From NCBI GenBank assembly GCA_030612505.1, contig JAUWNU010000009.1, forward strand, positions 1 to 36,500: DNA of 36,500 nt. The letters are read 5' to 3'. Made by a program: the position numbers and the translations under genes. Below the pieces are notes generated by a model, which worked only from the letters and a program-made list of their open reading frames with translations, was not told the DNA's origin and ran no database searches. The DNA is from Methanomassiliicoccales archaeon (GTDB lineage Archaea > Thermoplasmatota > Thermoplasmata > SG8-5). The first letter of the stretch is position 1. Each line of letters opens with the position of its first letter. Below, piece by piece: positions 27,662 to 36,500 of this stretch.

Positions 27662-29308
27662 TCACATTATGTCCAGTGCACGCGCTAGCACTTCCTTTCC
27701 TCTGTATTCCGGAAGCACTATGGGTGCCTTGATGTCTGATTGAATATTTGCCTCATCCAACATCTTGTTATATTTATCAATGTGATCCAGTGTTAATTTT
27801 CCTACGGTTCTTGTTTTGATATATTCGGCAACATAAAGCCCTGATCTTCGACCGAACACATTGTAATCAAGCAGAGAATTGCCCATCAACCGGTTCTTGC
27901 CGTGGACTCCACCAGTCACCTCACCGGCAGCGAATAGGCCGGGTACCCGGGTCTCGGTTTTCACATTGGCCTCCACACCGCCGTTCTGGTAATGTAATGT
28001 CGGATACACCAGGATTGGATACTTGACCATGTCGATTCCGAATCTCTTGAACTTGCGAACCTCGCCAGCCAGTTTTTCCTCTATTGTGCCTTTGCCGTGA
28101 ATAATATCTATCATAGGTGAGTCCAACCATACTCCGGGCATATCTGTGGGCGTCACCAAACCCCTGCCCTCCTGGCATTCCCTGATGAAGGCTGCAGATT
28201 CCACATCCCTTGGTTCCAATGGGAATACGAACTGGTCGCCGTTCTTGTTCAATGGCTTGGCGCCCAGGGCCCTTATCTTCTCTGTGGACAATATGCCGAC
28301 CACCGCATCGGGATAGGCATCACCTGTCGGGTGAATCTGGATGGTGTCTAGGTCACGCAGGTTTGCGCCTGCATGGTATGCCATGATCAAGCCGTCACCA
28401 GTGGCCCCATAATGGTTGGTTGTGGGGTAATCAGATAAATGCAGCCGGCCGCTTCCTCCGGTGGCCAGTATGGTTGCTTTTGCCTTTATCACATAATACT
28501 CGTGGGTCTCGATATTGAAGGCTATGCCCCCGGAAACCGTCCCGGTATCGTCCATGAGGAGTTCCAGTATCGGGCAGAACTCCAAAACAGGTATATTGAG
28601 ATTTCTGAACCTGTCTCTGATATTGCGCATTAGTTCCATACCAGTATAGTCTTTGGCACTGTGCATCCGGTTGCGGCTTGTGCCGCCGCCGGACAGTTCC
28701 AGAAACTCTCCATTCTCAAGGCGGTCGTACATCACACCAAGCTCCAGATGCCACCTTATTATCTCCGGGGCGTCCATTGCCATTGCTTTTGCCATTTCAG
28801 GATTGTTTGTGAAGTGGCCCCCGCCATAGATGTCCAGATAATGAAGTAATGGATCATCTTCCGGCCTGTCTGCTGCCTGTATGCCGCCCTGGGCCATCAT
28901 CGAGTTTGCGTCCCCGTGTCTGAGCTTCGTGGTTATCAGTATCTTGTCAGTGGGAACCCCTTTCTCATGCGCGAAGAGGGCAGCGACGGTGCCGGCACCT
29001 CCGCCTCCGATGATGAGTATGTCAGTGTCATAATCCACCCTGTTCAGGTCTATATCCTTTGTTTCCAGTATTGATCTTGCTTCGATGAGGTCCACAATAC
29101 CGTTGTACATTAGATTGCCCTTGTCAATTCCTATTTTGACTTGCCTTCTAGTGCCTTCCATGAAGTCCGGGTGATACTTGCTAAGGATCTGCTTTCTTTC
29201 TTCAAGGCTCATTCCCTTGACGTCTATTGAAATGTTCTTTTCCCGCTTCTCCTCAACAAGCTTTATTGAATCCATCATGAAATCCGGATAGCCGTCGATA
29301 ATCTTCAT
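27662..29308 (-). CDS. Succinate dehydrogenase/fumarate reductase-family flavoprotein (TfrA-like, soluble)
   Basis: ILIIGGGGAGTVAALFAHEKG, NSMMAQGGIQAAD, IQIHPTGDAYPDAVVGILSTEKIRALGAKPLNKNGDQF, LHYQNGGVEANVKTETRVPGLFAAGEVTGGVHGKNRLMGNSLLDYNVFGRRSG. Confidence 0.85.
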   Translation of the reverse strand: MKIIDGYPDFMMDSIKLVEEKREKNISIDVKGMSLEERKQILSKYHPDFMEGTRRQVKIGIDKGNLMYNGIVDLIEARSILETKDIDLNRVDYDTDILIIGGGGAGTVAALFAHEKGVPTDKILITTKLRHGDANSMMAQGGIQAADRPEDDPLLHYLDIYGGGHFTNNPEMAKAMAMDAPEIIRWHLELGVMYDRLENGEFLELSGGGTSRNRMHSAKDYTGMELMRNIRDRFRNLNIPVLEFCPILELLMDDTGTVSGGIAFNIETHEYYVIKAKATILATGGSGRLHLSDYPTTNHYGATGDGLIMAYHAGANLRDLDTIQIHPTGDAYPDAVVGILSTEKIRALGAKPLNKNGDQFVFPLEPRDVESAAFIRECQEGRGLVTPTDMPGVWLDSPMIDIIHGKGTIEEKLAGEVRKFKRFGIDMVKYPILVYPTLHYQNGGVEANVKTETRVPGLFAAGEVTGGVHGKNRLMGNSLLDYNVFGRRSGLYVAEYIKTRTVGKLTLDHIDKYNKMLDEANIQSDIKAPIVLPEYRGKEVLARALDIM

Positions 29309-30090
29309 TTACTCACCTCCTCTGTATTATCAAGGTCTCCTGCGGCCTCGATCTTTCGATTGCGGTACATCTCGGTGAGTTCCTCATCACTCTTGTTCAT
29401 GAGGTCTTTGATTCCCTGGTCATACTTCCCGCTCTTCATTTCCTCCAAACGCGACTTTAGGTCATGTGACTCTGGATCAAGGTATTTACCCCTAAGCCGC
29501 CTGGCCAGTTGACCTACATGATAGTGTTTGATATCAGCCGGGCATCTCATTGCGCACATACCGCACTGGATGCAGTCGAACGATATTTCAGCCGCTTTTT
29601 CGATATCGCCTCTTAGGGCGCATTGGATATACTGCATCACATTGATGTCCTGGGGGCAGGATTTCGTGCAGGTATTGCAGGAAACGCACCTGGCTATCTC
29701 AGGATATATAGACAAAATGACATTGTCTTCGGGTTTGAGTTCATCGAGGTCATATTTCTCCCTATTGGCAGGGACGAAGGGTATCTGGACAAGATACATC
29801 CCATCCTCGATCAAGGTCTGGCATGCCAGCACGAAGCTGAGTTTTTGTTCATCTTCTTTTCTATAGACTGTTGAACAGGCTCCACAGAATCCGGCCCTGC
29901 AGCCGCAGCTCCTGATATACTGATAGCCAGCATATTCTATTGCCTTCATTATGGTGAATCCAATGGGTACTCTGTATCTCTTGCCCATGATGAAAATCTC
30001 CACCGTACCGGCTTCCTGAGTTGGTTCAGCTTGCTTCGCACACTCGACATCTGTCTCGGTCATTTCACAACCTCCGATGTAATCAATCAA
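29305..30090 (-). CDS. Fumarate reductase/succinate dehydrogenase FeS subunit (SdhB / N-terminal TfrB-like)
   Basis: 2Fe-2S motif CGCRAGFCGACSTVYR...LACQT; CVSCNTCTKSCPQDINV and CIQCGMCAMRCPADI. True start may be the internal MTETDVE. Confidence 0.85.
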   Translation of the reverse strand: MIDYIGGCEMTETDVECAKQAEPTQEAGTVEIFIMGKRYRVPIGFTIMKAIEYAGYQYIRSCGCRAGFCGACSTVYRKEDEQKLSFVLACQTLIEDGMYLVQIPFVPANREKYDLDELKPEDNVILSIYPEIARCVSCNTCTKSCPQDINVMQYIQCALRGDIEKAAEISFDCIQCGMCAMRCPADIKHYHVGQLARRLRGKYLDPESHDLKSRLEEMKSGKYDQGIKDLMNKSDEELTEMYRNRKIEAAGDLDNTEEVSK

Positions 30091-30976
30091 TCACCCCTTT
30101 CTGCTTCAATAAGGGAATAGGGTCTACTGAATGTGAATCAAAGCCCAGTGACTCAGCATCCAGGCCAAGTGCAAGGGCAATAAGTTGAGTGAAATATAAT
30201 GTTGGGAGCTGGCGGTATCCATCATACATGGATTCTGCTTCCTTTCCCCTAAAGTCCAGGTTATACTTGCACAGAGGGCAAGAAAGCATTATGGCATCTG
30301 CATCATGCTGGACTGCATAACTTGAGATGTTCTTGGCTCTCTTGGATGTAAGCTCCTTCTGGTCAATGGTACGATAAGACCCGCAGCACTCTATCTTGTA
30401 TGGATTGTCCACAACCTCGGCTCCCAGTGCCTTGATCAGGTCAGAAAGAATCCTTGGGTCCTCAGCATCATCGATGGCCACTTCCCTGGGTCTCAGCAGC
30501 ATGCATCCATAATATGGCATGAGCTTCAGGCCCTTCAGTGGTTTTTTCACCCTTTTCTTCAGGGTAGCGAAACCAACTTCATCCCTCAAGAACTCCAGAA
30601 AGTGCATAATCTTCACAGTTTTATTATAATCATTCTCCTCATCCATGAAGCTATTTAGAGTGTCCAGGTCACTTTGACTTTCCTTGACCCTGACATCTGT
30701 CTGCCTCAGTGTATTGTAGCACATATCGCATAGCACAACAACTTTATCTTGCTTCTGGTCCTCAATATGAATGAGGTTTCTGAGTGGCGCCAGATGATGC
30801 ATAAGGTCATCGCTTGTCAGGGATGCAACCACACCGCAACAATTCCATTCATCCATCTCCACAAGCCTATAGCCAAGTATCTCAGCTATTGCCATGGCTG
30901 ATGTTTCCAGATTCTTCGCGGAAGTTTTCAGTGTGCATCCCGGGTAATATAGTAAATCCATAGTGTTCTCAACCAA
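30083..30976 (-). CDS. hdrB: Heterodisulfide reductase subunit B (second copy)
   Basis: YYPGCTLKTS...WNCCGVV...LCDMCYN and YYGCMLLRP...IECCGSY...SCPLCKYNL. Confidence 0.9.
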   Translation of the reverse strand: MVENTMDLLYYPGCTLKTSAKNLETSAMAIAEILGYRLVEMDEWNCCGVVASLTSDDLMHHLAPLRNLIHIEDQKQDKVVVLCDMCYNTLRQTDVRVKESQSDLDTLNSFMDEENDYNKTVKIMHFLEFLRDEVGFATLKKRVKKPLKGLKLMPYYGCMLLRPREVAIDDAEDPRILSDLIKALGAEVVDNPYKIECCGSYRTIDQKELTSKRAKNISSYAVQHDADAIMLSCPLCKYNLDFRGKEAESMYDGYRQLPTLYFTQLIALALGLDAESLGFDSHSVDPIPLLKQKGVID

Positions 30977-31403
30977 TATTTTTTCTAAACAAACTTACAA
31001 ATGCCATCTGAGGGATAGTTCTCTTCTCCTCCTCGGAAAGGCATGTAATCTCTGTCTCATCAATGCTCAATCTCAACAGTATTTGACGGAGTGCTTCCAT
31101 GAGAACGGTTATGTTGATGTCTCTTGGGCATCTCTCGGCACAGATAAAGCAAGTGGAACAAAGCCAGATGGTCTTTGATTTCAATACTTCTTTATTATCA
31201 AGAATAATCTGCCGTATTACCTCGTCGGGTGTCAGGTCCATTTCCTCGATAAAAGGGCAGCCTGCGGCACAGGTGCCGCATTGATAGCATCCAAAAACAT
31301 TTTCGTCACAGAGTTCAAGAACCTCATCGACCAACTTACCAGTCAACTTGACTTCCTTCAATGAATCAGGATGGTCACAATCATTCACAGACTCTGCTGA
31401 CAT
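30969..31403 (-). CDS. hdrC: Heterodisulfide reductase subunit C (second copy)
   Basis: CYQCGTCAAGCPFIEEMDLTPDEVIRQIIL and CSTCFICAERCPRDINI; first gene of the minus-strand operon. Confidence 0.9.
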   Translation of the reverse strand: MSAESVNDCDHPDSLKEVKLTGKLVDEVLELCDENVFGCYQCGTCAAGCPFIEEMDLTPDEVIRQIILDNKEVLKSKTIWLCSTCFICAERCPRDINITVLMEALRQILLRLSIDETEITCLSEEEKRTIPQMAFVSLFRKNIG

Positions 31404-31461
31404 TTAGCCCCCCCCATAAAAATAACAAGTTTTATGAGCGTTGAACCAAGGGAATAATAAT

Positions 31462-31476
31462 GAGATATATAAATGT
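31462..31476 (-). promoter_or_regulatory. Putative TATA box for the hdrC-led minus-strand operon
   Basis: Minus strand catttatatatctca, about 60 bp upstream of the hdrC ATG. Confidence 0.4.
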
Positions 31477-31488
31477 TAAGTTGAATTA

Positions 31489-31506
31489 CATAAAATTGTA
31501 TTTATG
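31489..31506. promoter_or_regulatory. Inverted repeat CATAAA-N6-TTTATG; candidate operator
   Basis: cataaa attgta tttatg; same CATAA-N8-TTATG spacing as 1473-1490. Confidence 0.4.
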
Positions 31507-31587
31507 CCACATAAGAGCAGTGAAATAGCATATAGGTCACAAAAAACCATGATAATAGGAGCAAAAAATAGAGATATGTAATAAATT

Positions 31588-31601
31588 CCCTAAATTTAGG
31601 G
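31588..31601. promoter_or_regulatory. Perfect 14-bp palindrome CCCTAAATTTAGGG just upstream of the regulator gene
   Basis: Read directly; 14 bp before the ATG at 31616. Confidence 0.45.
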
Positions 31602-31615
31602 GTAAATTCGTAATA

Positions 31616-32719
31616 ATGGTAATTATTTTTAACGAAAGGTACTTATCTGTCCAATATATGCAGCATAACATGCTATCGGATCTTTCAAAGAATGAGGGCT
31701 TAGTGCTCTGGGGGCTGACAGTTTACCCTAATCTTACAGACATAGAGGTCTCCAAGAAACTAGATATGCCGCATTCCACCTTCAGCACCATAAGGAAGAG
31801 GCTACAGAAAAATGGCTATTACACCACCGTGATGGTTCCAATGGTGCAGTGTCTTGGGGCCGAGATGCTGGCAGTTCTATACACATTCTTCAACCCGGCA
31901 ATATCAGTAGAGGAGAGGGCAGTCATCACCACCAAGACAATTGAAATATTCGAGGAAATATTCTACTCGGTAGGCGAGACACATAAGGGATTTTCTGTAT
32001 CATTTTCCAGCGATTACACGGCAATAGGCCAGATCACCGAAAGAAGAATAGAAACATTTGCCAGGGAAGGCCTTCTGGACATACAGCAGCCCAAGGAAGT
32101 TATTTTCCCATTCGAGATAAGCCAAATACCATTGTTCTTTGATTTTGACGCGCTTCTTGCAGATGCATTTGACATTGATATGAAAGTTGAGACAGAACGG
32201 GGATTGGACTTATGCACTAATCATATTGAACTGTCCAATACTGAAAAAACAATAATGCTGGCCATGGTTAAAAATCCAGATGCCACTGACCTGATGCTGG
32301 CTAAAATAGTTGATATGTCCAGGCATACTGTTTCAAAGGTGAAGCATAAGCTGGAGGAATCAGGTCTTGTTGCAAAGAAGAGAATCCCGAATCTGGAAAA
32401 ATTAGGCTTTAATGTCCTGACATTCAGTCATATAAATTTCAATCCCAGCAAGCCACTGGACAATGAACTTCTGGAATCGAATGTCCTGAACAATCCATCC
32501 AGCATATTCCTGGCTGCAAGACGTTTTGAATGTGTACTTCTGTCAGTTTACAAGGACTATGAGGCCTACCGGGAGGATAAAGGTATGAGGCTTCAATATC
32601 TCAAGGAAAATAATTACCTGGCTGATCTGCCTGCCGACGGAAAGTACATGATACCAAACATGGTTATTATGAAGGACATGAACTTCGGGCCTATTTTGAA
32701 GAAGACGCTGATGCTCTGA
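31616..32719 (+). CDS. Two-module winged-helix transcriptional regulator (internal duplication)
   Basis: Halves align: LSKNEGLVLWGLTVYPNLTDIEVSKKLDMPHSTFSTIRKRLQKNGYY...LGAEMLAVLYTFFNP versus LSNTEKTIMLAMVKNPDATDLMLAKIVDMSRHTVSKVKHKLEESGLV...LGFNVLTFSHINFNP. Confidence 0.75.
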   Translation: MVIIFNERYLSVQYMQHNMLSDLSKNEGLVLWGLTVYPNLTDIEVSKKLDMPHSTFSTIRKRLQKNGYYTTVMVPMVQCLGAEMLAVLYTFFNPAISVEERAVITTKTIEIFEEIFYSVGETHKGFSVSFSSDYTAIGQITERRIETFAREGLLDIQQPKEVIFPFEISQIPLFFDFDALLADAFDIDMKVETERGLDLCTNHIELSNTEKTIMLAMVKNPDATDLMLAKIVDMSRHTVSKVKHKLEESGLVAKKRIPNLEKLGFNVLTFSHINFNPSKPLDNELLESNVLNNPSSIFLAARRFECVLLSVYKDYEAYREDKGMRLQYLKENNYLADLPADGKYMIPNMVIMKDMNFGPILKKTLML

Positions 32720-32792
32720 CAATCGGCCAATGCAGGATGCACGGAAACATTAAACCTTTGAGCGTATTTATGGTAATTAGGGGCAATGAAAA

Positions 32793-33065
32793 ATGAATAG
32801 TGAGGTTTTATTCACGGAACATGCATTAACCATGCTTAAAGAAAGAAAATTTACAATAGAATTTATCAAAGACATAGTATTAAATCCAGATTACAAAGAC
32901 ACTTCCAATGACGATTTGTGGTCAGCAATCAAGAAGATCGAACATAAAGTATTGAGAGTGGTGGTAAAAGGTGAGCAAAAACCTTATACTGTGGTAACCA
33001 TGTATTATGATAGAAGACTAAGAAAAACAATGATGGCTAAAGAAAGAAAGGAGGATTCAGAATGA
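32793..33065 (+). CDS. DUF4258-like small protein (possible toxin of a TA-like pair)
   Basis: LFTEHALTMLKERKFTIEFIKDIVLNPD...HKVLRVVVKGEQKPYTVVTMYYDRRLRK; ATGA overlap with the next gene. Confidence 0.7.
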   Translation: MNSEVLFTEHALTMLKERKFTIEFIKDIVLNPDYKDTSNDDLWSAIKKIEHKVLRVVVKGEQKPYTVVTMYYDRRLRKTMMAKERKEDSE

Positions 33066-33271
33066 GAGTTAAAGTTGATATGGAAAGTGACGCACTTTAT
33101 TTCAGGTTCAGTGAAGATGAGATAGAAGAAAGCGAGGAAATATCATCTGGGTTTATTGTCGACTACAACAAAGATGGTAAGGTAATTGGCATAGAAATAC
33201 TCGGAATCAAGGACAGAATTCCATTGAAAGAGCTATCTCATATGAAAGTCGAACTTCCTACTATGGCCTGA
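33062..33271 (+). CDS. DUF2283-like small protein (possible antitoxin/partner)
   Basis: MRVKVDMESDALYFRFSEDEIEESEEISSGFIVDYNKDGKVIGIEILGI. Confidence 0.75.
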   Translation: MRVKVDMESDALYFRFSEDEIEESEEISSGFIVDYNKDGKVIGIEILGIKDRIPLKELSHMKVELPTMA

Positions 33272-33295
33272 TTATTAATAAAATCATAAATAGGA

Positions 33296-36200
33296 TTAGC
33301 TGAACTTCTTCATGTTCTTCAGATACTGCTCCTCGGTCAACTTGCCTTCCTGATAGGATTTCTCAATCATTTCCAGCATTTCTTCGTTGGTGAACTTGGG
33401 CTTTGGTTTAGGAACTTCAGCAGGTTTGGGGGGTTCTGGCTCAGGAGGTTTTTCCTCAACACAGAACGGACATGGACTACCTGGCTCAATATCGAAGCCG
33501 CATTTGGGGCAGAGTTCGGTTTCCAGTGTTGGTTCTTCTATTATTTCTTCAACTACTGGCGGTGGTTTTCTCGCCAGCATGAAGGCGGCCCCGAGTATTG
33601 CGGCAATAACTATTATTATGGCAATCCACCAGTAATTTCCTGTCCCACCACTTGGTGCGTTGGGGTCAGTGGTAATATCTGGGTCTAATGGGGCAAAATC
33701 CTCTGTATCAGGAACGCCATCATTGTCATCATCTGTATCCATCCATGTTTGTGTGTTGGTCTCATCACCATCTGGGATTCCGTCATTATCGGTGTCTAAT
33801 GGAGTGTCGTCTGAATCATCGGGATCTGTGCCCAAGAAGATTTCCCATTCGTCAAGATAGCCATCATTGTCATCATCTGGGTCTTCATTGTTGCCAATGC
33901 CATCTCCATCTGTATCGAGTTGCACAGTGATTGTCAATGTATCATTATCTATATTTCCAGCAGCATCAGATACTGTTAATATCACACTATAATTTTCTGA
34001 AACCGTGAAATTATACTGGGGGTTTGGACCGTAAAGTGTAATGGTAGCCCCAGAGATGCTAAAAACCCAAGTGTAATTGATAATTTCTATATTGTCAGCA
34101 GAGCTAGAACCATCGAATATAACGATTGTGTTCTCAACAACAATTTGGTCTGAGCCAGCATCTGCACTAGGTGCATCATTATCGACTATCATTACTGTCT
34201 TTTCTGTGGTAGAATTCCATTTACCTAGATGATCAACTGCAGCAATTTTATATTGGAGATTAAGTGAGCAATCAGATGGAATCTGAATATCTAGTTCGTA
34301 AGTATTGCTAGAAACAAGAATTGCTGTTGAATTGGTTGCTGTGCCGTTCTCGAACCAATAAACCACATGGACAGACGTAACATTAATGCCATCTTCTACT
34401 AAGACTGTTACAGTAAATACCTCACCAGTCGTGGCACTGACTGTGCTACTGTCGACAATTTCAGGTGCGCCAGAATCATAAGCACAAATAGTATCTGCTA
34501 CAGAAGGCACCGCCTCAATATTGCCTGTGTTATCTGTTGCAATTGTGTAGAATTCGTAATAGCCAGCACCATTTGAAAAACTGAAGTTCCACGACCACAG
34601 AGATGAATTAAGGCCAAAAGAGGCCCAATCATTCCAAGTGATATTATCAACGGAATATCTGGTAAAAAGTTCAACAGAAGCCACACCACTTATTCCATCA
34701 TTGGCCATAGCGGTAATTGTGAGAGAGTCATCTTGCCAATATTGTGTTATTGAATTTACCTCACTTGTGGGTTCTGCGGTGTCATAGCCAACACTAGCAT
34801 CTTCTGTTACAGGAACTGATTCAATGTTTCCACTTGTGTCCTCAGCAATCGAATAGAATGTGTAGTTGCCCTCACCTTCTGGCCAGTCGAAATCCCATTC
34901 CCAAGGAGCCAAAGTATCTGTCTCAAATAATTCATATGTACCGCCCTCAAAGTTGTACCATAATCCAACACTTGCCACGTCACTTCTTGTGTCAATAGCT
35001 GTGGCAGAAATAGCTAATGGAGAAGTATTGTACCAATATGGAGTGATGAGATCAACCTCTGATGTCGGATTAATGATATCTTCAAAGTCTTCAGGACTCA
35101 TTAACGGGTAATAATCCTCTGCCATGCCACCTTGAATACCCTGGCCACATGTGTTGTTATAAGGTGTATCACCTATGCCATCCGGCCCTGTCTGGTCTTG
35201 CCATGGGCCAAACATCGTATCAGTGCCATTATAATCAGACCAATAATTGCCCCCTGTCGGATAAGTAGAATTCCAATGGTTGGCATCAGTATCATCATAT
35301 GCCTGGACAGTATTATTGATGAATGAATTGTGGTATATCCAGTTATCCACAGAATCAAAAATAATCATGCCATTTTCATTATTAATTAAGGTATTTAACC
35401 GAACCGTATTGTTGTGTGAGAAATACACGAGGTAAAGGCCAACACCGGAATTGTTGAACATCGTGCAATTGCTGACTGTAGAATTGAATGTTCTAACGAC
35501 TATTCCACCAATCAAATTAAAGGAGCTGTTAGTGTTATTCACTGTGATATTTGAAGAAAAGATAACCTCATAACCAACCGTTGCGTTGAAGAAATGTTGA
35601 TTTGTGATTTCCATATCTGTACAATTAATAAGAATGATCTCGCCAGCATTAGGAGGTATAAGTATTCCAACAGCGTCTTTGTAATAATACACTGGCCTAC
35701 CATTAACTGTATTAGAAGGGAGAACAATGAGGTTGTTATAATCCTCTAAATCCCCGCTGTTTAAAAATATACTACATCTAAACATAGAATTATTTGATAT
35801 TGTAGAGTTGGCTGCAGCATAAATTTCAATACCTACCTGAGCAGATATTGAATTATTGAAAATCTTACAATCATCTTTTCCTAAATCAATAGCAGTGCCG
35901 TTTCCAGAGATGTTAAACCCAGATATGTTTACAAATTCTGAGAAAATATCAATAGTATCATTATCTCCGCCATCTATAAATGTCGCATCAATACCTGAGC
36001 CAATTAAATCAACAGGCACTCTGATGTTTATGTCTTCATTAAATGATCCTGGATCCACATCAATTGTGTCCCCAATCCAATTTTGTGACTCCGCGTCGTC
36101 CAGAGCATATTGAATCTTATAATAGCATTTTCCACGTGCATAATTGTGTACCTTTGAGCCTTCTACGGTGATTGTACAGAAACTGATATCAGATTCACCC

Positions 36201-36379
36201 ATATTGTCTGTGACTGTTAATGATATAACATATACTCCATCAATTGGATATTCATATGTAGGGGATATTCCTGTTGATGAATTGCCATCTCCGAAATCCC
36301 AATCATATAATATTAAGTTCGAACCATCTGAAGCAGTAGAGGAACTACCATCAAAAGATACTAGTGTCGCGTCAACGTT
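33296..36379 (-). pseudogene. Large surface protein remnant: PKD domain, NosD-like beta-helix, Ig-like repeats, TSP3-like Ca-binding repeats, TM helix, cytoplasmic Zn ribbon; 5' end missing
   Basis: FDGSSSTASDGSNLILYDWDFGDGNSSTGISPTYEYPIDGVYVISLTVTD (PKD); DTDGDGIGNNEDPDDDNDGYLDEWE; WWIAIIIVIAAILGAAFMLA; CPKCGFDIEPGSPCPFC. Only a TTG start at 36382, no signal peptide; upstream DNA encodes a transposase C-terminus. Confidence 0.7.
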
Positions 36380-36500
36380 CAAGTGTCGGATAAAGCCGAG
36401 ATAACTTTACCCGAGCATCCTCGGTTGTGAATTGCCAATTAACTTTTGCATTTTTGTTGTCTCTGTATTTCTGCCATGCTAGCACCTCTTTTCTGACAAC
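36372..36500 (-). mobile_element. IS630-like (DDE) transposase, C-terminal fragment running off the window
   Basis: Minus-strand translation from 36500: VVRKEVLAWQKYRDNKNAKVNWQFTTEDARVKLSRLYPTLER*, the conserved IS630-family C-terminus (...WxFTTEDARxKLxRLYP). Not in the supplied ORF track. Confidence 0.8.

Noticed and set aside
31411-31415. C8 run upstream of hdrC
   Set aside because: A short homopolymer near the start codon; too little evidence for phase variation, could also be sequencing noise.
33660-33930. Ser/His-rich plus-strand ORFs
   Set aside because: Complement of the Asp-rich TSP3-like repeats; low-complexity artefact.
1-36500. CRISPR arrays, tRNA or rRNA genes
   Set aside because: No spaced repeat array, cloverleaf or rRNA signature noticed by eye; a tRNAscan/Infernal run would be needed to exclude small RNAs.

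Overview
The window looks archaeal: dense operons with TAATG/ATGA overlaps, TATA-like promoters, and Hdr and Kor gene sets. It reads as one ~31 kb redox-metabolism island bounded by two paralogous winged-helix regulators. (1) A plus-strand operon (~1.7-12.4 kb) encodes a GlcD-type FAD dehydrogenase, a GlcF/HdrD-like FeS/CCG protein, HdrC, HdrB, a ~1000-aa HdrA, an MvhD fused to a winged-helix-like tail, and a second ~1000-aa HdrA. (2) A convergent minus-strand operon (~31.4 down to 12.5 kb) encodes HdrC, HdrB, a Tfr/Frd-like FeS subunit and flavoprotein, KorDABC (2-oxoacid:ferredoxin oxidoreductase), a third ~1060-aa HdrA, MvhD/FlxD, and FlxC/B/A-like subunits. It ends in an OsmC-family protein, a lipoate-protein ligase fused to DUF116, a LipT-like flavoprotein, two LipS-type radical SAM proteins and a lone GcvH/LbpA-like lipoyl carrier. 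A malate dehydrogenase lies at the left. At the right are a DUF4258/DUF2283 pair and a large PKD/NosD-like/TSP3 surface protein whose 5' end is replaced by the 3' end of an IS630-like transposase gene, which is absent from the ORF track. Main leads: (a) a lipoyl carrier with its own assembly genes and an OsmC protein, co-operonic with Flx-Hdr-Kor-Tfr electron-transfer genes and with no glycine-cleavage genes in the window; (b) an exact 82-bp duplication of the hdrA/mvhD junction flanking 103 bp that can form two perfect, mutually crossing stems; (c) matching CATAA-N8-TTATG palindromes upstream of both operons.
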